Shown here piece by piece: positions 16,978-25,293 of a DNA stretch of 64,000 bases. The notes beneath the pieces are model-generated. The model saw only the letters and a list, made by a program, of their open reading frames with translations. It had not been told where the DNA came from and did no database searches. The position numbers were made by a program, and so were the translations under genes. Source of the stretch: Mycolicibacterium frederiksbergense (GTDB lineage Bacteria > Actinomycetota > Actinomycetes > Mycobacteriales > Mycobacteriaceae); contig NZ_CP038799.1 in the NCBI RefSeq assembly GCF_012223425.1, positions 3,766,249 to 3,830,248 on the forward strand. Reading direction: 5' to 3'. Positions within the stretch are counted from its first letter, which is position 1. Every line of letters begins with the position of its first letter.

Positions 16978-17007
16978 CGCGTTGGATACCGTGGTGAGTT
17001 GGCGCGG

Positions 17008-17036
17008 TTGACCGAACTTCGTTACCGTCCTGTTAT
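17008..17036 (+). promoter_or_regulatory. predicted sigma-A promoter for rpfB
   Basis: TTGACC (17008-17013) and TGTTAT (17031-17036) are separated by 17 nt, a good -35/-10 pair. Transcription would start near 17043, giving a leader of about 35 nt before the rpfB ATG. In M. tuberculosis the rpfB-ksgA-ispE transcript carries a described RNA switch in its leader; I see no obvious equivalent terminator hairpin in this short leader. Confidence 0.5.
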
Positions 17037-17077
17037 CGAATGCGGATGGTCATCGTGGCTGCTCACGTGCCGCACTC

Positions 17078-18226
17078 ATGAGTCGGGAATCGAAATCAGT
17101 GAATGTGTTGAACAAGCTCCACGAATCGCGCTCGCCTGCACTTCGTCTGTTGGTGGGCGCACTGCTGCTCACCTTGGTGTTTGCCGGTGGTGTCGCGGTG
17201 GCCTCACACAAGACGCTGTCGCTGACCGTCGACGGCACCCAGCTGACCGTGGCCACCATGAAGTCGCGGGTCATCGACGTGGTGGAGGAGAACGGTTACA
17301 CCGTCGGTGAGCGTGACGATCTCTTCCCGGCCGCCGACGCATCCGTGGCCGACACCGATGCCATCGTGCTGCGCCGCAGCCGGCCCCTGCAGATCTCCAT
17401 GGACGGCCAGGACAGCACCGAGGTGTGGACCACGGCGGCAACCGTGCAGGAGGCGCTCGCGCAGCTTTCGATGACCGACACCGCGCCCGCCGCCGCGTCG
17501 CGCGGCAGTCGTCTTCCGCTGGCCGGAATGTCATTGCCCGTGGTCAGCGCCAAAACCGTGCAACTGAACGACGGTGGCAAACTCAGCACCGTCCGGCTGG
17601 CGGCTCCGAACGTCGGCGGGCTGCTGGAGGCGGCCGGTGTGCCGCTGCAGCAGCGCGACACCGTGGTGCCGGCGGCGTCCGCACCGGTCGTCGACGGTAT
17701 GCGCATCGACGTGACGCGTGTCCGCATCGAGAAGGTGACGGCGCAGGTGCCCTTGCCGCCGCCCAGCAACCGGATCGAGGATCCGACGCTGAATCAAAGT
17801 CGCCAGGTCGTCGAGGACCCGGGCGCCCCGGGTCTGCAGGACGTCACGTTTGCTGTCGCCGAGGTCAACGGGGTCGAGACGGGAAGATTGCCAGTAGCCA
17901 ATGTCGTCCTCAATCCGGCGCGCCAAGCTGTGCTGAGGGTCGGCACCAAACCCGGTACCGAGGTGCCGCCGATATCGAACGGGCACGTCTGGGATGCGCT
18001 CGCCGGGTGTGAATCGGGTGGTAACTGGGCTATCAACACCGGCAACGGATATTACGGCGGCGTTCAATTTGACCAAAACACCTGGGAGCGACAGGGTGGT
18101 CTGCGCTATGCTCAGCGGGCAGATTTGGCAACGCGCGAAGAACAGATCGCGATTGCTGAAGTGACGAGGGCACGTCAGGGTTGGGGTGCCTGGCCAACAT
18201 GTAGCGCCAGATTGGGGTCATCGTGA
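17078..18226 (+). CDS. rpfB: resuscitation-promoting factor RpfB (cell-wall muralytic enzyme)
   Basis: A 382-residue exported cell-wall hydrolase. After a hydrophobic N-terminal segment (about residues 24-43) come three DUF348 repeats (about 45-205; one begins LSLTVDGTQLTVATMKSRV), a G5 domain (about 215-290), and the C-terminal Rpf transglycosylase-like domain (about 305-382). The catalytic Glu lies in LAGCESGGNWAIN, and a disulfide is expected between that Cys and the one in WPTCSARL. The segment after the hydrophobic stretch reads GVAVASHKT, so there is no lipobox Cys. The stop overlaps the rsmA start (GTGA). Confidence 0.96.
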   Translation: MSRESKSVNVLNKLHESRSPALRLLVGALLLTLVFAGGVAVASHKTLSLTVDGTQLTVATMKSRVIDVVEENGYTVGERDDLFPAADASVADTDAIVLRRSRPLQISMDGQDSTEVWTTAATVQEALAQLSMTDTAPAAASRGSRLPLAGMSLPVVSAKTVQLNDGGKLSTVRLAAPNVGGLLEAAGVPLQQRDTVVPAASAPVVDGMRIDVTRVRIEKVTAQVPLPPPSNRIEDPTLNQSRQVVEDPGAPGLQDVTFAVAEVNGVETGRLPVANVVLNPARQAVLRVGTKPGTEVPPISNGHVWDALAGCESGGNWAINTGNGYYGGVQFDQNTWERQGGLRYAQRADLATREEQIAIAEVTRARQGWGAWPTCSARLGSS

Positions 18227-19161
18227 CGATCCGACTGCTCGGGCGAACCGAGATACGGCATCTGGCCCGGGAGATCGACTTCCGGCCGAGGAAGGCGTTC
18301 GGACAGAACTTTGTCCACGACGCCAACACCGTGCGACGCATCGTGTCCGCGTCCGGTATCCACCGGCAGGACTCGGTGATCGAGGTCGGTCCGGGCCTCG
18401 GCTCGCTGCCCCTGGGCCTGCTCGACAGGGGCGCCCGGGTGACCGCGGTCGAGATCGACCCGGTACTGGCCCGTCAGCTACCCAAGACGATCGCCAACCA
18501 TTCGCACAGCGAAATCGGCCGGCTGACCGTGCTGAACCGCGACATCCTCACGCTCAAGGCCGATGACGTCGACGAGCTGCCCACCGCGCTGGTCGCCAAT
18601 CTGCCGTACAACATTGCCGTCCCGGCGCTGCTGCACCTGCTGGCCGAGTTCCCGTCCATCAAGACGGTGATGGTCATGGTGCAGGCCGAGGTCGCCGAGC
18701 GGCTCGCCGCCGAGCCCGGTGGCAAGGATTACGGCGTACCCAGTGCCAAGGTGCGTTTCTACGGTGAGGTCCGCCGCTACGGCATGGTCTCGCCGACGGT
18801 GTTCTGGCCCATCCCGCGGGTCTACTCCGGGCTGGTCCGCATCGACCGCTACGAGTCGTCCCCGTGGCCGACCGACGCCTCGTTCCGCGAGCAGGTCTTC
18901 GAGCTCATCGACATCGGTTTCGCGCAGCGCCGCAAGACGTCGCGCAATGCCTTCGCCGAGTGGGCGGGTTCCGGCAACGAGTCCGCCGAACGTCTGCTGG
19001 CGGCGAGTATCGACCCGGCTCGCCGCGGCGAGACCCTGGCGATCGCGGATTTCGTGCGGCTGCTGCAACGCTCCGGTGAGATGGCGCCGCCCGCGCCGGC
19101 ACCGGCCCCCGAGCCGGCGGTCAGCGAATCCGAGCGGGCCACCGACTCGGCTCGCAGCTAG
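18223..19161 (+). CDS. rsmA: 16S rRNA dimethyladenosine transferase RsmA (KsgA)
   Basis: A 312-residue SAM-dependent enzyme that dimethylates A1518 and A1519 in 16S rRNA. Motif I is VIEVGPGLGSLPLGLL, the catalytic motif IV is NLPYNIAVPA, and an N-terminal KAFGQNF stretch is typical. A Pro/Ala-rich tail (residues about 285-312) extends past the usual C-terminal domain. The GTG start overlaps the rpfB stop by 4 nt, giving translational coupling between wall remodelling and ribosome maturation, as in M. tuberculosis. Confidence 0.96.
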   Translation: MTIRLLGRTEIRHLAREIDFRPRKAFGQNFVHDANTVRRIVSASGIHRQDSVIEVGPGLGSLPLGLLDRGARVTAVEIDPVLARQLPKTIANHSHSEIGRLTVLNRDILTLKADDVDELPTALVANLPYNIAVPALLHLLAEFPSIKTVMVMVQAEVAERLAAEPGGKDYGVPSAKVRFYGEVRRYGMVSPTVFWPIPRVYSGLVRIDRYESSPWPTDASFREQVFELIDIGFAQRRKTSRNAFAEWAGSGNESAERLLAASIDPARRGETLAIADFVRLLQRSGEMAPPAPAPAPEPAVSESERATDSARS

Positions 19162-19179
19162 GCCTGGCAAATTTCTTCG

Positions 19180-19201
19180 CCGCCCGGGTCGCCCCGGGCG
19201 G
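19180..19201 (+). terminator. hairpin after rsmA, possible terminator
   Basis: A perfect 9-bp GC stem (CCGCCCGGG / CCCGGGCGG) with a 4-nt loop begins 19 nt after the rsmA stop. There is no U-tract, which is common in mycobacteria. It may separate rsmA from ispE transcription. Confidence 0.5.
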
Positions 19202-19272
19202 GATCGCCGTCGCCCGGCATCACCCGTTCTCATCGCGCGGAGCGGTGGTCTCGCACGTCGAGTTTGTGATCC

Positions 19273-19302
19273 TTGACACACTGTGCGGGCAAACACTAGC
19301 CT
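19273..19302 (+). promoter_or_regulatory. predicted sigma-A promoter for ispE
   Basis: A consensus TTGACA (19273-19278) and TAGCCT (19297-19302) are 18 nt apart. Transcription would begin about 75 nt before the ispE GTG, so ispE probably has its own promoter besides any read-through from rpfB-rsmA. Confidence 0.55.
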
Positions 19303-19383
19303 GATCGACAGCGGCGGGATCTGACGAGGGGTATCTCAGCGCTTATCCGCTCGGCGTCCCAGGCGTGGCGGTAGTGTCGTGCG

Positions 19384-20346
19384 GTGTCTGCATCCGACGG
19401 CGATACCGCCACCGAGTGGGTGCCCACCGGTTCGGTCACGGTGCGCGTCCCCGGCAAGGTCAATCTGTATCTGGCGGTCGGGGATCGCCGTGACGACGGC
19501 TATCACGAGCTCACCACCGTCTTCCACGCCGTGTCGCTGTTCGACGATGTCACCGTGCGCGACGCCGACGTGTTGTCGCTGAAAATGTCGGGTGAGGGCT
19601 CCGAGGCGCTGCCGACCGATGAGCGCAACCTGGCCTGGAAGGCCGCCGAACTGCTGGCCGACCACGTCGGCCGCGCCCCCGATGTCGCGATCTCCATCTC
19701 CAAGTCGATCCCGGTCGCCGGCGGGATGGCAGGTGGCAGCGGCAACGCCGCCGCGGTCCTGGTGGCGATGAATCACCTCTGGCAGCTGGGTGTGCCGCGC
19801 CGCGATCTGCATGCGCTGGCCGCCAAGCTGGGCAGCGATGTGCCCTTCGCCCTGCACGGCGGTACGGCACTGGGCACCGGCCGCGGTGAGGAACTCGCGA
19901 CCGTCCTGGCCCGCAGCACCTTCCACTGGGTGCTGGCCTTTGCCGACAAGGGGCTGTCCACACCCGCGGTGTTCGGTGAGATCGACCGGTTGCGCGAGAC
20001 GCCGGATCGAGGCGGGCCACCGCGGCTCGACGATGCCGAACCGGTGCTGGCCGCGCTGGCCTCCGGAGACCCGCACGAGCTGGCCGCGCTGCTCGGTAAC
20101 GATCTGCAGCCCGCCGCGCTGAGCCTGCGCTCGGACCTGCGCCGCACCCTGCGCGCCGGTGACGAGGCCGGGGCGCTGGCCGGGATCATCTCCGGATCGG
20201 GGCCTACCTGCGCTTTCCTGTGTGCGTCGGAGTCCGCCGCGGTCGACGTCGGGACTTCGCTCTCCGGCGCCGGGGTGTGCCGCACCGTGCGGGTGGCCAG
20301 CGGCCCCGTCCACGGTGCCCGGGTGGTGCCCGAAGCCGCGCGGTGA
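19384..20346 (+). CDS. ispE: 4-diphosphocytidyl-2-C-methyl-D-erythritol kinase
   Basis: A 320-residue GHMP kinase of the MEP isoprenoid pathway, which phosphorylates CDP-methylerythritol. The substrate motif PGKVNLYLAVGDRRDDGYHEL is near the N-terminus, the ATP loop is PVAGGMAGGSGNAAAV at about 115-130, and the third GHMP motif is ISGSGPTCAFLC near 270. The start is GTG at 19384. It is third in the conserved rpfB-rsmA-ispE series. Confidence 0.95.
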   Translation: MSASDGDTATEWVPTGSVTVRVPGKVNLYLAVGDRRDDGYHELTTVFHAVSLFDDVTVRDADVLSLKMSGEGSEALPTDERNLAWKAAELLADHVGRAPDVAISISKSIPVAGGMAGGSGNAAAVLVAMNHLWQLGVPRRDLHALAAKLGSDVPFALHGGTALGTGRGEELATVLARSTFHWVLAFADKGLSTPAVFGEIDRLRETPDRGGPPRLDDAEPVLAALASGDPHELAALLGNDLQPAALSLRSDLRRTLRAGDEAGALAGIISGSGPTCAFLCASESAAVDVGTSLSGAGVCRTVRVASGPVHGARVVPEAAR

Positions 20347-20435
20347 GCCAAACATTCTTGCGTTGTGACACATGTCTCGATCGGTCCGAGAGTTTGGCAG
20401 TTACTTAAGGGTTCTTTAAGATGGGCTCTGGTGGA

Positions 20436-20463
20436 AACCCGCAGGCGGAAACGAATGCGGGTT
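20436..20463 (+). promoter_or_regulatory. leader hairpin upstream of the FadD-type gene
   Basis: A perfect 8-bp inverted repeat (AACCCGCA / TGCGGGTT) with a 12-nt loop lies in the 275-bp gap between ispE and the adenylating enzyme gene. A second hairpin, CCTCT-CTCAA-AGAGG, follows at about 20520-20534. A TTAAGG-TTCTTTAAG element just upstream could belong to a promoter. The gap may therefore encode a structured 5' UTR; no known riboswitch consensus is recognisable. Confidence 0.35.
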
Positions 20464-20621
20464 ACCGGCTGGCCATCACCGTTTTGAGACACAACTGCTT
20501 CCCAATTGTGCGTGCGCGCCTCTCTCAAAGAGGGTGCTAGCAGGCGGAATATAGGGAAACGCGCAAGGAAACTGGCGCCGAGGTCGCAGCCGACCCGGCC
20601 CCAGACACCGAGGAGGTCGTC

Positions 20622-22259
20622 GTGAGCCGATTCACCGACAAGATGTACCGCAGCGCCCGTGAGAGCGAGCGGGGCATGGTCACCGGCGAACCGTACGAGC
20701 CGGTCCGCCACACCTGGGCCGAGGTGCATGAGCGCGCCCGCCGGGTTGCCGGTGGACTCGCCGCGGCCGGTATCGGGCCCGGTGACGCCGTCGGTGTGCT
20801 GGCCGGCTTCCCGGTGGAGATCGCGCCGACCGCCCAGGGCGTGTGGATGCGCGGCGGCAGCCTCACCATGCTGCACCAGCCGACCCCGCGGACCGACCTC
20901 GTCGTGTGGGCCGAAGACACCATGACCGTCATCGGCATGATCGAGCTCAAGGCCGTCATCGTCTCCGAACCGTTCATCGTGGCGATCCCCGTGCTGGAGG
21001 AAAAGGGCATCACGGTGCTCAAGGTGTCCGACCTGCTGGCCGCCGACCCGATCGATCCGGTCGAGACCGGGGAGGACGATCTGGCGCTGATGCAGCTGAC
21101 GTCCGGCTCCACCGGGTCTCCCAAGGCCGTGCAGATCACGCACCGCAACATCTTCTCCAACGCCGAGGCCATGTTCATCGGCGCCGAATACGACGTCAAC
21201 ACCGACGTCATGGTCAGCTGGCTGCCCTGCTTCCACGACATGGGCATGGTCGGCTTCCTCACCATCCCGATGTACTTCGGCGCCGAACTGGTCAAGGTCA
21301 CGCCGATGGACTTCCTGCGTGACACCCTGCTGTGGGCCAAGCTCATCGACAAGTACAAGGGCACCATGACCGCGGCCCCGAACTTCGCCTACGCGCTGTT
21401 CGCCAAGCGTCTGCGCCGTCAGGCCAAGCCGGGCGAGTTCGATCTGTCCACCCTGCGCTTCGCGCTGTCGGGCGCCGAGCCGGTCGAACCCGCCGATGTC
21501 GAGGACCTGATCGACGCGGGCAAGCCGTTCGGGCTGTCGGAGACGGCGATCCTGCCCGCCTACGGCATGGCCGAGACCTGTCTGGCGGTGTCCTTCTCGC
21601 CGTGCAACGCCGGCTTGGTGGTCGACGAGGTCGACGCCGACCTGCTGGCCGCGCTGCGCCGCGCGGTGCCGTCGGGCAAGGGCAACACCCGCCGGCTGGC
21701 GTCGCTGGGCCCGCTGCTCAACGACCTGGAGGCCCGCATCGTCGACGAGGACGGCGCCGTGCTGCCGACTCGCGGTGTCGGTGTCATCCAGCTGCGTGGC
21801 GAATCGGTCACCCCGGGCTACATCACGATGGCAGGCTTCCTGCCGACCCAGGACGAGAACGGCTGGTATGACACCGGCGACCTCGGTTACATCACCGACG
21901 AGGGCAATGTCGTCGTGTGTGGTCGCGTCAAGGACGTCATCATCATGGCCGGCCGCAACATCTATCCGACCGATATCGAGCGTGCCGCGGGCCGCGTCGA
22001 GGGTGTGCGCCCCGGTTGCGCCGTCGCGGTGCGCCTCGACGCCGGCCATTCGCGCGAAACCTTCGCCGTCGCAGTGGAATCCAATCACTACCAGGATCTG
22101 GCCGAGGTCCGCCGCATCGAGCACCAGGTCGCCCACGAAGTGGTGACCGAGGTCGACGTTCGTCCGCGCAACGTGGTCGTGCTCGGGCCGGGCACCATCC
22201 CGAAGACCCCGTCGGGCAAGCTGCGCCGGGCCAATTCGGTCGCGCTCGTCACCGGCTAG
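20622..22259 (+). CDS. fatty-acid--AMP/CoA ligase (FadD-like, Pks16/Rv1013-type)
   Basis: A 545-residue ANL-superfamily adenylating enzyme. The ATP-binding P-loop is MQLTSGSTGSPKAVQITH, the adenylate motif is GWYDTGDLGYI, and the C-terminal catalytic Lys lies in PKTPSGKLRRANS. It corresponds in position to M. tuberculosis Rv1013, misnamed Pks16, and is likely a fatty acyl-AMP ligase or acyl-CoA synthetase. The start is GTG at 20622 with GAGGAG just upstream. The frame is open a little further 5' but offers no start codon. It is not next to a PKS gene, so the acceptor is unclear. Confidence 0.9.
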   Translation: MSRFTDKMYRSARESERGMVTGEPYEPVRHTWAEVHERARRVAGGLAAAGIGPGDAVGVLAGFPVEIAPTAQGVWMRGGSLTMLHQPTPRTDLVVWAEDTMTVIGMIELKAVIVSEPFIVAIPVLEEKGITVLKVSDLLAADPIDPVETGEDDLALMQLTSGSTGSPKAVQITHRNIFSNAEAMFIGAEYDVNTDVMVSWLPCFHDMGMVGFLTIPMYFGAELVKVTPMDFLRDTLLWAKLIDKYKGTMTAAPNFAYALFAKRLRRQAKPGEFDLSTLRFALSGAEPVEPADVEDLIDAGKPFGLSETAILPAYGMAETCLAVSFSPCNAGLVVDEVDADLLAALRRAVPSGKGNTRRLASLGPLLNDLEARIVDEDGAVLPTRGVGVIQLRGESVTPGYITMAGFLPTQDENGWYDTGDLGYITDEGNVVVCGRVKDVIIMAGRNIYPTDIERAAGRVEGVRPGCAVAVRLDAGHSRETFAVAVESNHYQDLAEVRRIEHQVAHEVVTEVDVRPRNVVVLGPGTIPKTPSGKLRRANSVALVTG

Positions 22260-22269
22260 GCTCCTTTCC

Positions 22270-22329
22270 GCGAGCGTGCGTGTCCGCGGGCAACACACCG
22301 TGGCCCAGTCCGAGTTTGTGCACGCTCGC
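22270..22329. repeat. 10-bp inverted repeat after the FadD-type gene
   Basis: Arms GCGAGCGTGC and GCACGCTCGC are perfect reverse complements 40 nt apart, starting 11 nt after the ligase stop. Similar inverted sequences recur between genes in mycobacterial genomes, from memory. It may act as a terminator or a dispersed intergenic repeat. Confidence 0.45.
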
Positions 22330-22358
22330 CACTGTCGGTCTGTCCGTACCCTGGTCTG

Positions 22359-23021
22359 ATGGACCGTGCTACTCATGCGTTGTTCGGCTGGATCGCGGTG
22401 CTGGGCGCCGCCATTTCGGTGATCGCCATCCTGACCCTGGACGCGATCCTCGGCGGCGAATCTCATCGACCCGGTCGCACCCTGCGCATGTCCACCATCT
22501 CGGCGTACGTCTACACCGGGGGCGGTTGGGCTTTCCTCGTCGGCGTGCTGGCCCTGGCTGTCGGCTCGATCCTGTTGCTGGCCGGGCTGATTCGCGCCGG
22601 AGTGGTGGCTCCGATCTCGTTCGGCTCGATCCTCATGTCGCTGTGGGTGATCGGGCTTCTCGGGGTGGCCGTCTTCCCCAAACACAACTGGGAGATCGGG
22701 CCCAGCACCAGCGGATCGATCCACCGGGTGGCCACGCTGCTGGCCTTCGTGTCGCTGCCCGCCGCGGTGCTGGCGATCGCCCGCAGGCACCGGCAGGCCC
22801 GGCCGGCGGTCTGGCTGGCCTACGGTTCGATCGCCTGGCTGTCGGTGTTGTTCGGCGCCATCGCGGTCAGCATGGTGACCGACCTGCGCTGGTATCGCAT
22901 CATCCCGCTCGGCATCGTCGAACGCGGGATCGTCGCATTCGAGGTGGGCGCGGTGATCGCGCTGGGGATCTGGCTGATTCGCGGGGAGTTCGCGACGGCA
23001 AAGCGGTTGGAATCGGTCTGA
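22359..23021 (+). CDS. DUF998 family integral membrane protein
   Basis: A 220-residue membrane protein with about six hydrophobic helices. The short loop sequence GVAVFPKHNWEIGPSTSGSIHRVAT carries the conserved FP...H pattern of DUF998, with the helices LVGVLALAVGSILLLAGLI and ISFGSILMSLWVIGLL before it. The function is unknown. It stands alone between the FadD-type gene and the convergent pth gene, which starts 9 nt past its stop. Confidence 0.85.
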   Translation: MDRATHALFGWIAVLGAAISVIAILTLDAILGGESHRPGRTLRMSTISAYVYTGGGWAFLVGVLALAVGSILLLAGLIRAGVVAPISFGSILMSLWVIGLLGVAVFPKHNWEIGPSTSGSIHRVATLLAFVSLPAAVLAIARRHRQARPAVWLAYGSIAWLSVLFGAIAVSMVTDLRWYRIIPLGIVERGIVAFEVGAVIALGIWLIRGEFATAKRLESV

Positions 23022-23030
23022 GCGGTCCGG

Positions 23031-23606
23031 CTACCAGGCGTGCACGGTGTTCTGCGCGGCCTCCAGGCCCTGCGCGAGAAGTAGCTCGGTCGCGTCGGCG
23101 GCTTGCTCACAGATGATCGGGACCTCCGGGCGTTCGACCGTCGAGAAGTTCTCCAACACATAGGCCGCCGGATCCTTGCGTCCGGGTGGACGCCCCACCC
23201 CGATGCGGACCCGCTGAAAGTCCTTGGTGCCCAACGCGGCCGCCACCGAGCGCAACCCGTTGTGGCCGCCCTCGCCGCCACCGAGCTTGAGCCGGATCCG
23301 GCCGAAATCGATATCGAGTTCGTCGTGCAACACCACGACATCGGCGGGCGAGACCGAATAGAACTTCGCCAACGGGCCGACCTGGCGTCCCGACTCGTTC
23401 ATGTAGACCCGAGGTTTGGCGAGCACAACAGCCCGGTTGCCGAGGCGACCTGTGGTCACCTCGGCACCGGACTTCTTGTGCACCTTGAAACCTGAGCCGA
23501 TGCGCCCGGCCAGCAGGTCGGCGACCATGAAACCGAGGTTGTGCCGGGTCTTGGCGTAGTTCGGCCCGGGATTTCCCAGGCCGACCACCAACAACGGTTC
23601 GGCCAT
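23031..23606 (-). CDS. pth: peptidyl-tRNA hydrolase
   Basis: A 191-residue esterase that releases peptides from prematurely dropped peptidyl-tRNA. The catalytic N-terminal motif is VVGLGNPGPNYAKTRHNLGF, with the active-site His in TRHN. Other conserved regions are KPRVYMNESGRQVGPL and VLHDELDIDFGRIRLKLGGG. It is downstream of rplY on the same strand with a 21-nt gap, the standard ribosome-associated pair. Confidence 0.95.
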   Translation of the reverse strand: MAEPLLVVGLGNPGPNYAKTRHNLGFMVADLLAGRIGSGFKVHKKSGAEVTTGRLGNRAVVLAKPRVYMNESGRQVGPLAKFYSVSPADVVVLHDELDIDFGRIRLKLGGGEGGHNGLRSVAAALGTKDFQRVRIGVGRPPGRKDPAAYVLENFSTVERPEVPIICEQAADATELLLAQGLEAAQNTVHAW

Positions 23607-23627
23607 GAGTCGCAGTGCTACCCGGAG

Positions 23628-24290
23628 CTATTCGGCAGCTTCGGCTTCGCCCTCGGCGGCTTCGCCGTCGGCGTCGTCCGCGGCCGGAGCAGCGTCGTCG
23701 GCATCGCCGGCGCCATCGCTCTCCAGATCCTCGGCGGTCGGGGCCGCGACGATGTTGACCACCAGGGTCTCGGGATCGACGGTCAGGCTGACGCCCTTGG
23801 GCAGCTCGAGCTGGCCGGCGGTGATCTGGGTGCCGACCTTGGCGCCCTCGACCGACACGGTGATCTGCTCGGGGATGGACATTGCCTCGGCCTCGACGGC
23901 GATGGTGTTGGCTTCCTGGGCTACCAGCGTGCCGGGCGCCGCTTCGCCTTCGACGAGCACGTTGATGTCCACGTGGACCTTCTCACCGCGCACCACCACG
24001 AGCAGGTCGACATGCTGGATGTTGCGGCGCACCGGGTGGATGTCCAGCGCCTTGGTCAGCGCGAGCGCCTCGGTGCCCTCGATGTCGAGGGTCAGGATGG
24101 CGTTGGTCCCGGAGTGACGCATCACCGCGGCGAAGTCGCGCGCGTTGAGCTCCAGGTGCTGGGGCTCGGTGCCGTGGCCGTACAGCACGGTGGGGATGTT
24201 GCCGTCGCGGCGGGCCTGGCGCGAGGCGCCCTTGCCGGTGCGGGTACGCACGGTCGCGGTCAGCTTGTTGGGGGCCGAGGTCTTGGCCAT
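23628..24290 (-). CDS. rplY: 50S ribosomal protein L25/general stress protein Ctc
   Basis: A 220-residue 5S-rRNA-binding ribosomal protein. It has the N-terminal L25 domain (to about residue 95; NIPTVLYGHGTEPQHLEL), the C-terminal TL5/Ctc beta domain (about 100-185), and an acidic Ala/Asp/Glu tail (about 186-220) typical of actinobacterial Ctc. It is upstream of pth on the same strand. The 122 bp upstream separate it from the SDR gene and presumably carry its promoter. Confidence 0.95.
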   Translation of the reverse strand: MAKTSAPNKLTATVRTRTGKGASRQARRDGNIPTVLYGHGTEPQHLELNARDFAAVMRHSGTNAILTLDIEGTEALALTKALDIHPVRRNIQHVDLLVVVRGEKVHVDINVLVEGEAAPGTLVAQEANTIAVEAEAMSIPEQITVSVEGAKVGTQITAGQLELPKGVSLTVDPETLVVNIVAAPTAEDLESDGAGDADDAAPAADDADGEAAEGEAEAAE

Positions 24291-24412
24291 GTGTCGTTAC
24301 TCCTGTGCCGGTGTGGTGAAAAGCACGGCCAGGGAGAACAGAGAAGTTCCCGTCGATAACGGTGGTCGGGCCACCCTCGCCGTGATGGGCCTCAGGCTAT
24401 CCCAGAGCACCC

Positions 24413-25279
24413 TCAGATCCGAAATTCGGTCCCGGTGAGCTGCGCGGACAGCGCCCACAGCCCCGCAGCGGTCCGGGTATTCCGTGCCAGCGGGCTGCGC
24501 GGGCTCAGGCCGGTCGGCCCGCCCATACCGAACCGCGGGCCGATGAAACTGTCCCCGGGGATGTCGGCGGACACCGCGTACAACGTCTGCCGGGCCCCGA
24601 AGTCGGCGTCGGTGGCGATCCGGTTCGCGGCCTTCCAGAACTTGTCGCCGGTGACGTTGCCGGTCTGGCCCTGCAGGTTGGTCGCCGAATATCCGGGGTG
24701 CGCGGCGATGGCGAGCACCGGCGATCCGGCGGCGGTCAGCTTGCGTTGCAGCTCGCTGGTGAACAGCAGGTTGGCCAGTTTGGACTGCCCGTAGGCCAGC
24801 CATGCCGAGTACGGGCGTGAGCGCCAGTTCAGGTCCTTGAGGCTGATCACGCCGAGCAGATGCATCATCGAGGACACCGTGACCACCCGGTCGGTGATCT
24901 TGGGCAGCAGCAGGTTGGTCAGCGCGAAATGACCGAGATGGTTGGTGCCGATCTGGCTCTCGAAACCGTCGGCGGTCTGCGCGTACGGCACGGCCATGAT
25001 GCCGGCGTTGTTGACCAGGACGTCCACCGCCTCGGTCTGATCGGCGAAGGCGCGCACCGAGGCCAGGTCCTGCAGATCGAGTGCGCGGACCGTGACGTCA
25101 CCGGTCATCGTGGCGGCGGCGTCATCGCCCTTGGCGGTATTGCGGACGGCGAGCACCACCGAGGCCCCGACCCGGGCCAGTTCGCGGGCGGTGATCAGCC
25201 CGAGCCCGCTGTTGGCGCCGGTGACGATGACGCGGCGGCCGGCGAACGATGGCAGGTCTGCGGCGGTCCATGAACTCAT
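24413..25279 (-). CDS. short-chain dehydrogenase/reductase family oxidoreductase
   Basis: A 288-residue SDR. The cofactor motif TGANSGLGLITAREL is at residue 19 and the structural NNAGIMAVPYA near 90. The catalytic Tyr-Lys pair is in WLAYGQSKLANLL near 155, so the active site is intact. The arrangement resembles retinol-dehydrogenase-like SDRs in mycobacteria. The substrate is unknown. It lies between lpqT (14 nt upstream) and rplY. Confidence 0.9.
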   Translation of the reverse strand: MSSWTAADLPSFAGRRVIVTGANSGLGLITARELARVGASVVLAVRNTAKGDDAAATMTGDVTVRALDLQDLASVRAFADQTEAVDVLVNNAGIMAVPYAQTADGFESQIGTNHLGHFALTNLLLPKITDRVVTVSSMMHLLGVISLKDLNWRSRPYSAWLAYGQSKLANLLFTSELQRKLTAAGSPVLAIAAHPGYSATNLQGQTGNVTGDKFWKAANRIATDADFGARQTLYAVSADIPGDSFIGPRFGMGGPTGLSPRSPLARNTRTAAGLWALSAQLTGTEFRI

Positions 25280-25293
25280 GGTGGCCAGGGTAA

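Noticed and set aside
19773..22790. Very long minus-strand open frame (about 1000 codons) antisense to ispE and the FadD-type gene
   Set aside because: The translation is low-complexity, rich in Arg, His, Gly, Asp and Gln, as expected for the complement of high-GC genes. The plus-strand genes are clearly identified.
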